From: a virus | Direction: 5' to 3' (one strand) | Length of the DNA: 64,000 nucleotides | IMG/VR virus record: IMGVR_UViG_3300010885_014582 | Location: 1 to 64,000 of that record | In this document: positions 37,733 through 45,950 of the stretch, piece by piece | Layout of the letters: each line of letters begins with the position of its first letter | How positions within the stretch are numbered: position 1 is the first letter of the stretch | Translations under genes and position numbers: made by a program | The notes under the pieces: generated by a model | Told to the model about the DNA's origin: nothing | Databases searched by the model: none | The model's input: only the letters and a program-made list of their open reading frames with translations

Positions 37733-40101
37733 TATGAAGTCCTCATCATTTTCAGTTTAACTTCCTGTTCAAGTAGGGATCCAACTTCCCGTGCAATTCG
37801 GCGCAAATCAGTTGACATATCTTGCGATCCATTTAAATAAATATTTGGAGAGATAGTAATAGTACTTCCTGCTGCTTGCCCTGATTGAGAAGATCCTTGT
37901 GCAGGAGCAGGTTGTTGCGGTGCCATACTTTGTGACAAACTTGGTCGGTAGTCAATAGGGTCACCAGAACTATTAGTTCCTTTTCCTCGTACAACAGCAC
38001 TAGCACCAAGACTTAAAGAAGATATTTTGTCGGTGTTTCCAACAATAGAACCTTCAGATTTAAGTCCACCTTTTTCAATGTATGACTTGATTGATCCAGC
38101 AGCCCCACCTACCGCAGAAGTCAATGGTGCCATACTTACTTTACTAGTAGATATGCTTGTCTTTGAAAATACATTTAATTTCTTAACTGAACTTTTACTG
38201 ACACCCGAAGAACTTCCACTCTTACTTACCGAGTTTCCACCACCATACATAGAACCCATTGTTCCCGCTGGTTGAAGATGGAATGGTTCATCGCTTTGAG
38301 CACCTGCTTGTGTTCCACCATGTGCTAACCCATATTTTGCGGCATTTGCTCTAAGCCAGTTGTCATCACCAACAACATCAGCCGCTAGACCACGCTGGTG
38401 CATAGATTGACCTGGAGGAGCCATAGGATAATCTTTAGTGTTTTTCATTTCCCAAACAACGCCATTCCAAATACGACCTGTTTCACTTTTTTCAGATTGT
38501 GGTTTATCTGTTGGATAATAGCGTTGTCTAAATGACTGCTCTTGTTGTGCTTCACTTCTAACTGCATCACCAATCTTTAATGATGAGTTTGCCTCAAGAA
38601 CTCTTCGAAGAGGTATAGCAAGTCTTGGATCTAATGTTGCTAATTTATCTTCGTTGTTTTTGCTTAACTTTTTGACATTTTGCTCTGCTCCAGCAGGTCC
38701 TGCATCTGCTGTAGATCCCTTAGTTGGCGCTGTTGTGGTTGTTGACACACTTTTTTGTTTGCTGTCGACCGCATCTCCACCAGGTCCCCCACCTGCGGCT
38801 AACCCTGCTAAGTCAAACGCAGTTACTGCTGCGTTCTTTCCAAAGTTAATTCCTGTTCCAACGCCATACTTTAGGGCTTCAGTTACAGGGTGACCTTTAG
38901 CGCTTATATACATACCAATAACTGATTGCATTGCATCTTCTAATTTTGCAAACATTTGAGTTGTTGTGCGAAGGTTTCTTTCAAATTGAGCAAAACTATC
39001 TGTTTGACGACCATAAAACCGTTCTTCACGCTTGAGTCTTTCACCAGTAGTCTTTTCATGTTGAACAGCGTAGGTTCCTTCAATACCAGTTACTTCTCTG
39101 TCCTCTTGGACCGAGGGGTCATACATAACATTTTTGCCGCTCTTTTTTTGAAAAGAGTTATTTTGCATGGCATATTGAATAACTAGGTCTTGCATATCCT
39201 GTGGTACACCCATTGCATCCAAACGCTGGCGGGTGTTAGACCCTTGTTGAAGGGCGCCCTTTAGCGCATCAGGGTTAGTCAATCCAGTACGACGAACAAT
39301 ATCTTGGATGGATTGCATACCTGAGCGTTGCTTTCCCCCAATGCCATACATGCCAGTTCCACCCATCATAAACATTTTGTTTGCTACATCTGGAGAACCC
39401 ATAGTGGATAGCATCTTTGTGATGTCTCCAGAACCATAAGAGAATCCTGATACAGCACGGAGAGACTCTACGGTGGAAGCATTTTTTTCAGCAGATAATC
39501 CTGTGCTTGCCTGCATTCCTAAAAGATCATTGATAGCAGTACCACCACCAAGAAGGTAGTGGCTAGTAAGTGGCATACGCAATTGGTTACGGACTTGTCT
39601 ATTTGACATTCCATACATTTGTTGTAGTTGTACAGACATTCGGTCGGCTTGCAAAGAGTACTGAGCACCACGCTCCACACGGGCACCTATTGCCGACATG
39701 GCGTCACCTATTGGTTTCATGCCAGCGTTAATGGTGTTCATGACATTGTTGCCAATAGTTCCGCCACCGCCTCCGCCACCGCCTCCAGGTATAGGGGGGG
39801 TTCCTCCGCCTCCACCACCGCCAACAGAAGGTATTGCAGATAGTGATGAGGACATAGAAGCAGCAACTGAGGTGTTACCAGCACCACTAGTCGTACCACT
39901 AGTGGTCATTCCTCGTCCACCACTACTCATTGCCCTAGCAGCACCAGATGCAGCGGTCCTTAATTTTTCATAAGCACCAGTAATTTTGGTAATACCAGCA
40001 ACTACTTTGTCTACGGCACGGTCATCAAGACCTAAAGTAGTACGCCCACCAACGCTGGCTTTCATAACACCTGCGTGATCAATTGGGGTTTCTTCGGGCA
40101 T
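37732..40101 (-). CDS. Tape measure protein with M15 peptidase domain
   Basis: 789 residues. N-terminal helix, then a long Gly-rich linker (near residues 90-120) and helical repeats. Near the C-terminal third is a VanY/M15-like domain: SMHQRGLAADVVGDDNW (H-x3-G-x-A-x-D) and, after AKYGLAHGG, EPFHLQPAG (catalytic Glu and His). Such domains cut peptidoglycan cross-links during entry. It sits next to the chaperone genes as expected. The relatively short length suggests a short tail. Confidence 0.8.
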   Translation of the reverse strand: MPEETPIDHAGVMKASVGGRTTLGLDDRAVDKVVAGITKITGAYEKLRTAASGAARAMSSGGRGMTTSGTTSGAGNTSVAASMSSSLSAIPSVGGGGGGGTPPIPGGGGGGGGGTIGNNVMNTINAGMKPIGDAMSAIGARVERGAQYSLQADRMSVQLQQMYGMSNRQVRNQLRMPLTSHYLLGGGTAINDLLGMQASTGLSAEKNASTVESLRAVSGFSYGSGDITKMLSTMGSPDVANKMFMMGGTGMYGIGGKQRSGMQSIQDIVRRTGLTNPDALKGALQQGSNTRQRLDAMGVPQDMQDLVIQYAMQNNSFQKKSGKNVMYDPSVQEDREVTGIEGTYAVQHEKTTGERLKREERFYGRQTDSFAQFERNLRTTTQMFAKLEDAMQSVIGMYISAKGHPVTEALKYGVGTGINFGKNAAVTAFDLAGLAAGGGPGGDAVDSKQKSVSTTTTAPTKGSTADAGPAGAEQNVKKLSKNNEDKLATLDPRLAIPLRRVLEANSSLKIGDAVRSEAQQEQSFRQRYYPTDKPQSEKSETGRIWNGVVWEMKNTKDYPMAPPGQSMHQRGLAADVVGDDNWLRANAAKYGLAHGGTQAGAQSDEPFHLQPAGTMGSMYGGGNSVSKSGSSSGVSKSSVKKLNVFSKTSISTSKVSMAPLTSAVGGAAGSIKSYIEKGGLKSEGSIVGNTDKISSLSLGASAVVRGKGTNSSGDPIDYRPSLSQSMAPQQPAPAQGSSQSGQAAGSTITISPNIYLNGSQDMSTDLRRIAREVGSLLEQEVKLKMMRTS

Positions 40102-40111
40102 GTTTTAATTC

Positions 40112-40258
40112 CTAATTATTGCGCCATTTTGCCATACCGAACCAGTAGGCACGCTGACGCACGGACATTGATTTAAGGTCGCTAAGACCAAAACCTCTGT
40201 ACGAAGAGGCAATCTTTTCATATTCCCAATATATAAGTTTCAGATTAACTGAATAAAA
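40112..40258 (-). CDS. Frameshift extension of the tail-assembly chaperone
   Basis: A 43-codon frame after the preceding gene's stop reads LKLIYWEYEKIASSYRGFGL, then SDLKSMSVRQRAYWFGMAKW and RNN (TAG at 40112-40114). It has no usable start codon and enters the upstream gene in the +1 frame over about 13 codons. A TTTT run in TCA-CTT-TTA (near 40256-40261) is a candidate slip site. Position between tube and tape measure is that of the lambda G/T and P2 E/E' frameshift pair. Confidence 0.55.
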   Translation of the reverse strand, partial: FYSVNLKLIYWEYEKIASSYRGFGLSDLKSMSVRQRAYWFGMAKWRNN

Positions 40259-41045
40259 GTGAGACCCAATCGAGAACCACTGTTAAATTTTCTTCACAGT
40301 GGGCACATTGAGTCTCCACCTCCCCCATACGGGGACCTGGTTGTACCGAGGTGATTTTCTTTAAGATCTTTTTACGATCCGCTACATTTAGTTTCTTTGA
40401 CCAAGATTCACGAGATGAAGGTGTTCCCTCATCTGATTGTAAACACCGAGCAATAATAAAAGTATTTTGCTCGGCTACAGTCTTACCCTTTTTTGATGCG
40501 TAAAGACTGTCTCCAGTTGTTGGCAAGTTAAACGATAAAGTGTTTCCATCTTTTAGTTTGACAAGTATTGGTTGACTTAGGTCATCCTCAACTTTTTCCA
40601 TTTTAAAATCTTCGTCTAAGTCAATTGCGACATCGTTGCTTCCCCCGCAACTGCCACAACTTAATTGTACTTCACGGGTTTTACCATAGGTAGCCCGTAC
40701 AATTGCTAAAAATAAAACATCTCTATCACCAATAATTAAATTATCAATGATGTCTTTGTTCTTATTTACTTCTTGTGAACCAATAGACACGACTGCTCGT
40801 TGTAGTAAGTGGGCAAGGTATTCACCATAGGTAACACCTTCCTTTGAATCAAAAGTAGCAAGGGCTTCTTCATCTTCTCCTGTCAACTCTCTCACAACGG
40901 CTGTAGTTTGCCATTCCCCAGATTCTGTGTTGAACAACCCCCGTAGTAACTGAATATCAGTTACTGGAGGGGAGTCAATATATGGTGCTGGGTCTGTAAT
41001 AGCAGTATTGGCGCTTTGTGCAAGCGAAGACAAGTTATCTGACAT
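40245..41045 (-). CDS. Tail-assembly chaperone (zinc-binding, T4 gp26-like)
   Basis: 266 residues. Two Cys pairs, LSCGSCGGSNDVAIDL (near residue 146) and TQCAHCEENLTVVLDW (near 250), form a zinc site typical of the phage baseplate/tail-chaperone family related to T4 gp26. N-terminal part DIQLLRGLFNTESGEW is helical. It lies exactly between tail tube and tape measure. A +1 frameshift near its stop would add about 45 residues. Confidence 0.65.
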   Translation of the reverse strand: MSDNLSSLAQSANTAITDPAPYIDSPPVTDIQLLRGLFNTESGEWQTTAVVRELTGEDEEALATFDSKEGVTYGEYLAHLLQRAVVSIGSQEVNKNKDIIDNLIIGDRDVLFLAIVRATYGKTREVQLSCGSCGGSNDVAIDLDEDFKMEKVEDDLSQPILVKLKDGNTLSFNLPTTGDSLYASKKGKTVAEQNTFIIARCLQSDEGTPSSRESWSKKLNVADRKKILKKITSVQPGPRMGEVETQCAHCEENLTVVLDWVSLLFS

Positions 41046-41067
41046 TTAGTATTCCTTTATTAAAGTG

Positions 41068-41679
41068 TTACCAGTTAAGGCTGTAGTTAGTAGCATCTGC
41101 TTGATTGAATGCTAACACAAATCCTTCGTGGTGGACTGTAAGTTCCTGTACCAGGATTCCACTGTCACCAGCACTTAAACCACCAAGACTGAATACTCCA
41201 GGCCAGCAGTTGAACAACTTCATCATGAGGCGCTTGTTACCAGGGGTTGGTTCAATAGCAATACCATCTCCACCTGAATAGGTGTAGTTATTGCTAGTGG
41301 TTGGATGATCATAGACAGTTACTGTGATGTCACAGCGGTAATCTTGAGCAGCGCCAGTTCCCTTACTTCCGTTAGGTACTCCACCTTCCCATGAATGGAT
41401 GAATTGTTGCCACTTCCAAAGTTCATTGCCATCAGCAAAGACTCCACGAACAAATGATACGGCGCTAAAGTCTGACAGACCAACCATTTTATGAGTGTGG
41501 GTGTTCATTCCACCTTCACGATAGGCAAGCATGTCATTAGTAACACTAAGACCACTCATTGTTGTAAATCCAAGTTTGGCTAACTTGGGGGAAAGTGATG
41601 CTAATGCACTATTAGTTGGTTCGATTTCTACTTGAAACTTAAAGTTACGAAGTGGATCGGTGCGTTGTGCTCTTGACAT
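41068..41679 (-). CDS. Tail tube protein (gp19-like)
   Basis: 203 residues. DPLRNFKFQVEIEPTNSALA, FTTMSGLSVTNDMLAYREGG, NTHTHKMVGLSDFSAVSFVR and a final strand LVQELTVHHEGFVLAFNQAD match the T4 gp19/T4-like tube family. It polymerises into the inner tube beneath the sheath. Confidence 0.9.
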   Translation of the reverse strand: MSRAQRTDPLRNFKFQVEIEPTNSALASLSPKLAKLGFTTMSGLSVTNDMLAYREGGMNTHTHKMVGLSDFSAVSFVRGVFADGNELWKWQQFIHSWEGGVPNGSKGTGAAQDYRCDITVTVYDHPTTSNNYTYSGGDGIAIEPTPGNKRLMMKLFNCWPGVFSLGGLSAGDSGILVQELTVHHEGFVLAFNQADATNYSLNW

Positions 41680-41688
41680 TTTTACTCC

Positions 41689-43272
41689 TTAAACCGTTTC
41701 TACGGTGGTGTTGGATCCGCCAGAGAACTGGCTGATATTAATAACAATAAATTCAGCAGGTGCTTGTAAAGCCACACCTACCTCGACATGAAGTTCACCA
41801 TTTTGTATTGCATAGTCAGGGTTGTTTGTAGAGTTACAAATTACATAGAAAGATTCAAGTGAATTGCGTCCTTTAAGTGCCCCAGCAGACCACAGGTCTG
41901 AGAGGAACCGTGAGATACGACTGTTCAATTGTGACCATGTACGCTCACCGTTTGGTTCAAACAAAGCAGATTGAGCAATTTCTTCAACATTTGCTTTTAC
42001 AAAGTTGAGTGTACGGCGGACAGGAACATACTTTGTAATGTCTGTTTTTTTAAGTGTGCGGGAACCATTAATGATTACCCCACCACCAGGAATGTTTTTC
42101 ATGGTGTTGACATGGGCATCATACAAAAGACCAGTTTCAGCATTAGTGAAGTTTACTGCAAGACCATAGGTCCCACGAACATCATAAGCATATCCAGCAG
42201 GCGCTTTTCCAACGGAACGATCTGCTTCCACACGGGTGTACAAACCAGCAACTGCTCCACCTGGGTAGGTGTTTCGCAATGTTGCAGAACCAGCACGGGC
42301 TGGGTCTGGCATTTGGAGCATTGGATAATACACTGCACCATAGGATGACTTGCTGTAGTTACTGGTCACACCAGTGATTCCTGCGGTAAGTGTCTGAGTT
42401 GGGTCTGCATCAATGATTACAAAAGCATTTCCACGGGATTCAGCGTAGGTAAGTGCGTAGTTTACTCGTGTAGAAGTTGTCTGTCCTACAAGGTTGACCA
42501 AGATTGAACCATTAACATAGTTAAGGGAATCTACAGCAGCATTCCAGTCAGCATCTACGACAGCACCATTAGTTCCCGCAGTGACTCCTAGAGTGTATGT
42601 CGCAGCAGTAATGGTGTAAACCACGCCAGCAACAAGTGTGGCATCTACTTCATAAACATCTACAAAAGTTGAATAAGAGTTAACAATTGTAGTGATGTAT
42701 TGTGGGGAGTCTGGATCAAGTGATACTTCAGTCCAGCGCTCTACTTCAGCGCCATTAAACAAAACAGCAAGGTTGAAAGTAAGGGGGGTACCTGTGCCAC
42801 CAAGGCTTTCAGCAACACCATTACGCAATCCAGCAGTGATAATTACTTTAAGACCAACTTCTGTTGTAGTAGAAGTTGCAGCAGCGTAGTTTGCCCAAGT
42901 ACCAACATTTTTTGCTTGTACTCTGAACAATGTTGTATTAGCACCACCAGCGATGGTTCCTGTAATTGATCCAGATTTTGCTTTGAGAGCAGCGGCACCA
43001 CCAGTAGTAGTGGAGTGTGTAACACGGGTTACATAAGCCGTGCGACCACCGTTGGAGAAGAAGTGATAAACGGCGTAGCCGAGATCAGATGAGTTAGTGA
43101 GATCACCATAGAGTGTCTTATACTGACCCCAAGAGTCAATACGAGTTGGTAGTACAGGACCACGGGCGGCTGTACCGAGGAACGCTGTGGGCGTTACTTC
43201 AGTTCCAGTTTGCGTGACTGTAGAGAATGGGCCTTCGGTGATATATACACCTGGGCGGGAGTATGTTGCCAT
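41689..43272 (-). CDS. Tail sheath protein
   Basis: 527 residues with a classical sheath N-terminus, MATYSRPGVYITEGPFSTV, and FLGTAARGPVLPTRIDSWGQ, then YHFFSNGGRTAYVTRV. The C-terminal domain includes GVIINGSRTLKKTDITKYVP and LFEPNGERTWSQLNSRISRF, the conserved sheath region. It identifies the tail as contractile. Confidence 0.95.
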   Translation of the reverse strand: MATYSRPGVYITEGPFSTVTQTGTEVTPTAFLGTAARGPVLPTRIDSWGQYKTLYGDLTNSSDLGYAVYHFFSNGGRTAYVTRVTHSTTTGGAAALKAKSGSITGTIAGGANTTLFRVQAKNVGTWANYAAATSTTTEVGLKVIITAGLRNGVAESLGGTGTPLTFNLAVLFNGAEVERWTEVSLDPDSPQYITTIVNSYSTFVDVYEVDATLVAGVVYTITAATYTLGVTAGTNGAVVDADWNAAVDSLNYVNGSILVNLVGQTTSTRVNYALTYAESRGNAFVIIDADPTQTLTAGITGVTSNYSKSSYGAVYYPMLQMPDPARAGSATLRNTYPGGAVAGLYTRVEADRSVGKAPAGYAYDVRGTYGLAVNFTNAETGLLYDAHVNTMKNIPGGGVIINGSRTLKKTDITKYVPVRRTLNFVKANVEEIAQSALFEPNGERTWSQLNSRISRFLSDLWSAGALKGRNSLESFYVICNSTNNPDYAIQNGELHVEVGVALQAPAEFIVINISQFSGGSNTTVETV

Positions 43273-43298
43273 TTTTGCTCCTTAGCAATAGACGGGGG

Positions 43299-43979
43299 TT
43301 ACGGGGTACTTGTGAGTGCTTCGATTGTTGGGATAATGCTGGTGACTTGGTGTAGGCCATACATGTCTGCTGATGGTATCTCAGCAGTCATTTGAAGAGT
43401 ATAAATCTTGCGAAAAATACGCTTACGGTATCCAGACTCAGAGTCTAGAAGGTCCGCCGTTGTCCAATCTAAAAGATCAAGACGACGAGTTGTGCCATCC
43501 TCTGGGATATCAATGTACCCTTTTCGGAATGGAACAATTGTACTCAACATTTGACTGCTAAGTTGGCGATCGTGTAGGGCGCTACGAGTAAATGTAGAAA
43601 CTTGATACAAAAGGTCTACTGGGACAAACTCTTTGCTAGTAATGAACTCAATGGTTGTAGTACCAGTAATAGTGTTCATGTTTGAAATGCGGCTAGGCCA
43701 GTATTGCAATTCATTGGGTCTTCCAATAAACCTACTTCGTTGAGGTATTCCGACCTTGGCGTAAGTCAAATCTACTTCTGAATGCTGACGGTTCTTGGCG
43801 TGAACTAAGTCAATCATCTCAATAGTCAAGAAAGGGTAAGACCGCTCAGTCTCTGCTTCTGGGTAGCGATAAAAAACTTGCACTGGACGAGAGCCATTGC
43901 GGTCATCCGAGACAGACAATGTGGCAAACCGTGCTTTAAGGGCAGCATCTTCAGCAAGAAGGAATCCAGGATTAGGCAT
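43299..43979 (-). CDS. Tail terminator / neck protein (putative)
   Basis: 226 residues. No decisive motif, but ERSYPFLTIEMIDLVHAKNR and YQVSTFTRSALHDRQLSSQM recall tail-terminator proteins, which cap the tube before head joining. Position just before the sheath gene supports this. It overlaps the next gene by 8 bases. Confidence 0.55.
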   Translation of the reverse strand: MPNPGFLLAEDAALKARFATLSVSDDRNGSRPVQVFYRYPEAETERSYPFLTIEMIDLVHAKNRQHSEVDLTYAKVGIPQRSRFIGRPNELQYWPSRISNMNTITGTTTIEFITSKEFVPVDLLYQVSTFTRSALHDRQLSSQMLSTIVPFRKGYIDIPEDGTTRRLDLLDWTTADLLDSESGYRKRIFRKIYTLQMTAEIPSADMYGLHQVTSIIPTIEALTSTP

Positions 43980-44379
43980 TGTTCCCCGACAGTTTCTTAG
44001 AAAGTAAGGAAGTTAATTCTTTTTTGAGATCTTGACCACGCTTGAAAGCCGTAGACCGAAGAAGCCCAGTAGCAACAACTTGTTGAGTTGGATCACCATA
44101 CTCAAGCATGGTTACTTCATTTGTGGGGGTATTTACGCTGTATTCAACATGACCATCGACTAGACCAACCTTAGCCTGGTCTGACAGGTGCGCCCAGTCT
44201 GGGTGGTTTGACATGTTACTAGCAAGGTGTGATTGCTCGTTTTCAAGAAGTTCTTTAACGGAGGCAATTACGGCTTTTGGATAAGCCTCTAGGAGATCCT
44301 CAAAGAACCAAGAAGTTGGGAACTCTCCACGGATAATGCTATTAGAGTTCGTGGATGTATGCAATTGTGCAGAAGTCAT
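43972..44379 (-). CDS. Neck protein, HK97 gp10-like (putative)
   Basis: 135 residues. VIASVKELLENEQSHLASNM, HVEYSVNTPTNEVTMLEYGD and TGLLRSTAFKRGQDLKKELT resemble the HK97 gp10-type neck/minor tail family, with helices around a beta sheet. ATG 44379 chosen over 44391 as both are in frame; the choice is uncertain. Located in the neck module. Confidence 0.55.
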   Translation of the reverse strand: MTSAQLHTSTNSNSIIRGEFPTSWFFEDLLEAYPKAVIASVKELLENEQSHLASNMSNHPDWAHLSDQAKVGLVDGHVEYSVNTPTNEVTMLEYGDPTQQVVATGLLRSTAFKRGQDLKKELTSLLSKKLSGNNA

Positions 44380-44443
44380 TACTTCTCCCACGAGACTCTA
44401 GGCGTTGTAAATCTTGGCGCTCACCGAGATTACTTCCAGTTTA

Positions 44444-44980
44444 TCAGAGTTGAGGTAGGGTAGAAGGCCAAGGAAGATTCTGGGATGAGGTGGCAGTCGG
44501 ACCCACATCAAAAGGCATTTCCTGATTGATGTATACCTCAATACCTTCAACGACGAGAATGACATCATCAGATGCTCGTCCTCTGACACGGTAAGAAGTT
44601 ACTGAAAAATAACGACCATCATAGAAGAACATATCGTTAAGGTGACCACGGTACTCATAGGGGGTAGTAACCCCAGCATCCCTAAAGTCCTGGATGGACG
44701 CCACGAAGTTAGTTAATTGGACAGCCTGACGACCTTCAGGGATGGCACGCTTCTGATCTTCAGCCTCGGTAATCATCAGGACTGGTACTACCACTCCCTT
44801 TTTGTACTTGCGACCACCAGTTCCAGGCACACCCTCGTCGTAGACATCATCGTAGACAGATGCCGTTGTGGTGTTTGTACCCAGCGGTGTGAACTCAAAC
44901 CATACAATAGACTCACCGTAGGCTTGCTGGTACCTACGGTAGTGCTTCCTAATGCTGGCTAATTCTCTCCGAATTTCCAT
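44444..44980 (-). CDS. Neck/head-completion protein (putative)
   Basis: 178 residues: helical N-terminus (LASIRKHYRRYQQAYGESIV), then a beta-rich body with YEYRGHLNDMFFYDGRYFSV and YRVRGRASDDVILVVEGIEV. A head-completion or stopper role is inferred from position between the adaptor and the gp10-like gene. The start overlaps the next gene's stop by one base. Downstream, 44380-44443 is noncoding. Confidence 0.55.
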   Translation of the reverse strand: MEIRRELASIRKHYRRYQQAYGESIVWFEFTPLGTNTTTASVYDDVYDEGVPGTGGRKYKKGVVVPVLMITEAEDQKRAIPEGRQAVQLTNFVASIQDFRDAGVTTPYEYRGHLNDMFFYDGRYFSVTSYRVRGRASDDVILVVEGIEVYINQEMPFDVGPTATSSQNLPWPSTLPQL

Positions 44981-45798
44981 TAAAAGTAAGATTCACTAGT
45001 GTATGCAGTTGGAGGAACCCCTTCGATGAATACATCCTCCCGCAATGGTTCGTCTTGTTCTTCAATAAGGATATGACCTTCTGTGTCTTCTTTGAAAATG
45101 CGCTCCAGAGGACCGTACTCGCCAAGTTCTTTACCCACATACAGTGGTACATAGCGGTTAGTTGTGCGTGAGATACGGCGAAGGCTGAACTGCTCGATAC
45201 GCTCAGGACCAATGTTGAGGTTATTGGCGTGTTTGCGGTACTCAACTTCCCATGCTTGGACAAGGCTTTGGAGCATACGGAAACGCTGAGAACCAGGGAT
45301 GTGAATGGACTCAGAAGTCATTACATCGATGTCACGGGCATATTCTGTCATAAGTGACTGTAGTGCCTCTACAAGCGCTCCCAGACCCACTACATCCAAT
45401 ACTGCGGCGCTTGCCTGCTCTAGAGGAATCTTAATAGTTGGTTTGTGGAAGTTAATTGAACGCTCTGCGTAAAACTCAAGATCTTGGGGAAGAATCCACT
45501 CATAGTAATAACCTTCAACCATGATGGTTGTATTAGAAGGTGGGGTTCCTGCAAGGCGCATAATACCATTACGGTTATCGATGCTGTATTGAGAAGTAGT
45601 GAGTTGTGTAACAACACCCGAAGTTACCGTCGCAACCCACAAAGTCGTTGAGTCAATGTTTACTTGACCCAGTTCATAGGTGCGACCGATGGTATCAAAA
45701 GAGACCTGAAAGAACTTAGGAAAGTCACGAAGATAGTTTCGGGCTAACTGGACAGTGTGTTCCAGAACGGTTAGACCACTACTAGTTGTTCCAGCCAT
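44980..45798 (-). CDS. Head-tail adaptor/neck protein (putative)
   Basis: 272 residues: helical start (VLEHTVQLARNYLRDFPKFF), a beta-rich part typed by TTSQYSIDNRNGIMRLAGTP, then a helical region (AVLDVVGLGALVEALQSLMT). No family fully recognised. The placement between fibre and neck genes supports a structural role. Its start is coupled to the small gene at 45798. Confidence 0.5.
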   Translation of the reverse strand: MAGTTSSGLTVLEHTVQLARNYLRDFPKFFQVSFDTIGRTYELGQVNIDSTTLWVATVTSGVVTQLTTSQYSIDNRNGIMRLAGTPPSNTTIMVEGYYYEWILPQDLEFYAERSINFHKPTIKIPLEQASAAVLDVVGLGALVEALQSLMTEYARDIDVMTSESIHIPGSQRFRMLQSLVQAWEVEYRKHANNLNIGPERIEQFSLRRISRTTNRYVPLYVGKELGEYGPLERIFKEDTEGHILIEEQDEPLREDVFIEGVPPTAYTSESYF

Positions 45799-45950
45799 TA
45801 TTGATCTCCTGAACTTACACCTGGGATGGTGTCTAGGGACGCTTGGTTAATCTGAGGCTGTTGCTCACGGTGCCTATGAGACATCACGGTACGCACACGG
45901 GTGATGTCTGCGACAGTCCCTGTTGGTGTAGGGATGGGGCGCTCATCCAT
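45798..45950 (-). CDS. Small protein (50 aa) in neck region
   Basis: Translated directly: MDERPIPTPTGTVADITRVR, then SHRHREQQPQINQASLDTIP and a short end. TAATG overlaps at both ends (45798 and 45950). Its last codons include GGAG for the following gene. Function unknown. Confidence 0.6.
   Translation of the reverse strand: MDERPIPTPTGTVADITRVRTVMSHRHREQQPQINQASLDTIPGVSSGDQ

Noticed and set aside
44398-44589. Short - strand frame downstream of the neck gene
   Set aside because: It overlaps the end of the 44444 gene in another frame, has no clear start signal and a shadow-like composition.
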